Source of the DNA: Candidatus Dormiibacterota bacterium
GTDB lineage: Bacteria; Chloroflexota; Dormibacteria; UBA8260; Bog-877
Assembly (NCBI GenBank): GCA_003164475.1
Contig: PLTL01000394.1
Span: 1 to 5,937, forward strand
Length of the DNA stretch: 5,937 bases
Direction of reading: 5' to 3'
The translations under genes and the position numbers were made by a program. The notes beneath the pieces were generated by a model. It made no database searches. It was not told the origin of the DNA and saw only the letters and a program-made list of their open reading frames with translations. This document shows, piece by piece, positions 5,326 through 5,937 of the stretch. Position 1 is the first letter of the stretch. Every line of letters begins with the position of its first letter.

Positions 5326-5811
5326 ATGCGGATCTCTTCAAGGGCCCACTACGGGCTGCGGATGATGACCGAACTGGCCAAGTCACACGGCGGCCCGCCC
5401 CTCAGCCTGGCCGAGATCGCCCGTCGGGAGAGCATGCCGCTCGCCTACCTTGAGCAGCTGGTGGCCCCGCTGCGCCGGGCCGGTGTGGTCGAGGGGACCA
5501 GGGGCCTCCACGGTGGCTACCGGCTAGCGCGACCCCCAGGGGATGTAACGGTTCTTGAGATCGTGGAGCTCATGGAAGGCCCGGTAGTACCGGTCGAGTG
5601 CCTGGCCGAGGGCTACCGGCCGGGTTCCTGCGGCCGGGAGCCTGAGTGTCTCAGCCGCCCGCTCTGGGGCAGGCTGCAGCAGGCGGTCAGGGCAATCCTG
5701 GGCGGGACCACCCTGGCAGACCTGATGCGGGAGCCGTGGCCGGCCGAGCCGGGGAGCCCGGTCGCGCGGGCCGACCTGGGCCGCCAGGTGGGACAAACCG
5801 TCGGTGTCTGA
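5326..5811 (+). CDS. Rrf2/IscR-like transcriptional regulator, probable Fe-S sensor
   Basis: The 161-aa protein starts MRISSRAHYGLRMM, the classic Rrf2 N-terminus. A winged helix-turn-helix spans about 1-85: LSLAEIARRESMPLAYLEQLVAPL is read in two parts as the turn and recognition helix (27-50), followed by the wing with GLHGGYRLAR (60-69). C92, C102 and C108 (C-x9-C-x5-C), then LSRPLW, sit where IscR, NsrR and RirA bind an Fe-S cluster. The spacing is longer than the C-x5-C-x5-C of E. coli IscR. A Pro/Arg-rich tail (about 136-161) lies beyond the usual dimerisation helix. It probably represses or activates the following suf genes according to Fe-S supply and may regulate itself through the upstream palindrome. 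ATG 5326 is chosen over GTG 5290 because it begins exactly at the family N-terminus; its Shine-Dalgarno (AGGA, ten bases away) is weak. Confidence 0.88.
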   Translation: MRISSRAHYGLRMMTELAKSHGGPPLSLAEIARRESMPLAYLEQLVAPLRRAGVVEGTRGLHGGYRLARPPGDVTVLEIVELMEGPVVPVECLAEGYRPGSCGREPECLSRPLWGRLQQAVRAILGGTTLADLMREPWPAEPGSPVARADLGRQVGQTVGV

Positions 5812-5937
5812 CTCGGTGGGCGAGTCTGCGCGGCTCGAGATCCGCGCGCTGGAGGTCCAAGTCGAGGGCAAGCAGATCCTCTCGGGGATCGACCTGTCCA
5901 TCCCCCGGGGGGAGGTGCACGCCCTGATGGGCCCCAA
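5804..5937 (+). CDS. sufC: SufC, Fe-S cluster assembly ATPase, N-terminal fragment (cut by right edge)
   Basis: From GTG 5804 the frame reads 44 codons and two bases to the edge. Residues 11-44 (LEIRALEVQV, EGKQIL, IDLSIPRGEVHALMGP) match the start of SufC: the first strand pair, the A-loop region and the approach to the Walker A motif. GEVHALMGP is characteristic of SufC rather than of transport ABC ATPases. SufC hydrolyses ATP in the cytosolic SufBCD complex that builds Fe-S clusters; sufB and sufD are expected downstream, outside the window. The start overlaps the end of the Rrf2 gene by 8 bases, with AGGTGGG (5786-5792) about eleven bases upstream. GTG 5816 is an alternative start that would remove the overlap. 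The overlap implies one transcript and translational coupling with the regulator. Confidence 0.9.
   Translation, partial: MSDSVGESARLEIRALEVQVEGKQILSGIDLSIPRGEVHALMGP

Noticed and set aside
5524..5937. Minus-strand ORF of 137 codons at the right edge
   Set aside because: It is antisense to the Rrf2 regulator and sufC, both well supported; no motifs are seen.

Overview
The window is GC-rich, gene-dense bacterial chromosome with short gaps and GTG starts. Its gene content fits Actinomycetota or a neighbouring high-GC lineage such as Dormibacterota or Chloroflexota. The phylum is inferred from gene content and base composition; no rRNA or other decisive marker is present. I see no mobile element, CRISPR array, tRNA or rRNA.

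Left part (1-1804), metal transport: on the minus strand, the first 64 codons of an NRAMP-type divalent metal transporter run off the left edge. A 294-base divergent intergenic region separates it from a plus-strand gene. That gene encodes a soluble protein with PRC-barrel, MgtE N-terminal and paired CBS regions, so it has the cytosolic sensor half of the Mg2+ channel MgtE without the channel. The likely arrangement is a membrane transporter paired with a separate Mg/Mn- or nucleotide-sensing regulatory protein.

Middle part (1871-3635), a tight pair: a PIG-L/LmbE zinc deacetylase is followed after 4 bases by an unusual member of the isocitrate/isopropylmalate dehydrogenase family. The dehydrogenase keeps the catalytic Tyr, Lys and Asp residues but has lost the usual substrate-recognition signature. 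Its substrate is unknown.

Right part (3699-5937), iron-sulfur supply: a 114-aa zinc-ribbon protein of unknown function lies 16 bases before a NifS/IscS-type cysteine desulfurase. An Rrf2/IscR-like regulator with three cysteines comes next, overlapping by 8 bases the start of sufC (Suf ATPase, cut by the right edge). The desulfurase supplies sulfur, the Rrf2 protein probably senses Fe-S status, and SufC powers the SufBCD scaffold that is expected to continue past the edge. A 17-base palindrome next to a -10-like box precedes the Rrf2 gene and is a candidate operator.

Most notable points: the channel-less MgtE-like protein opposite an NRAMP gene; the atypical dehydrogenase coupled to a PIG-L deacetylase; a cysteine desulfurase with no ATG, GTG or TTG upstream of its conserved N-terminus; and the palindrome before the Fe-S regulator. 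None is a wholly new system on sequence alone.
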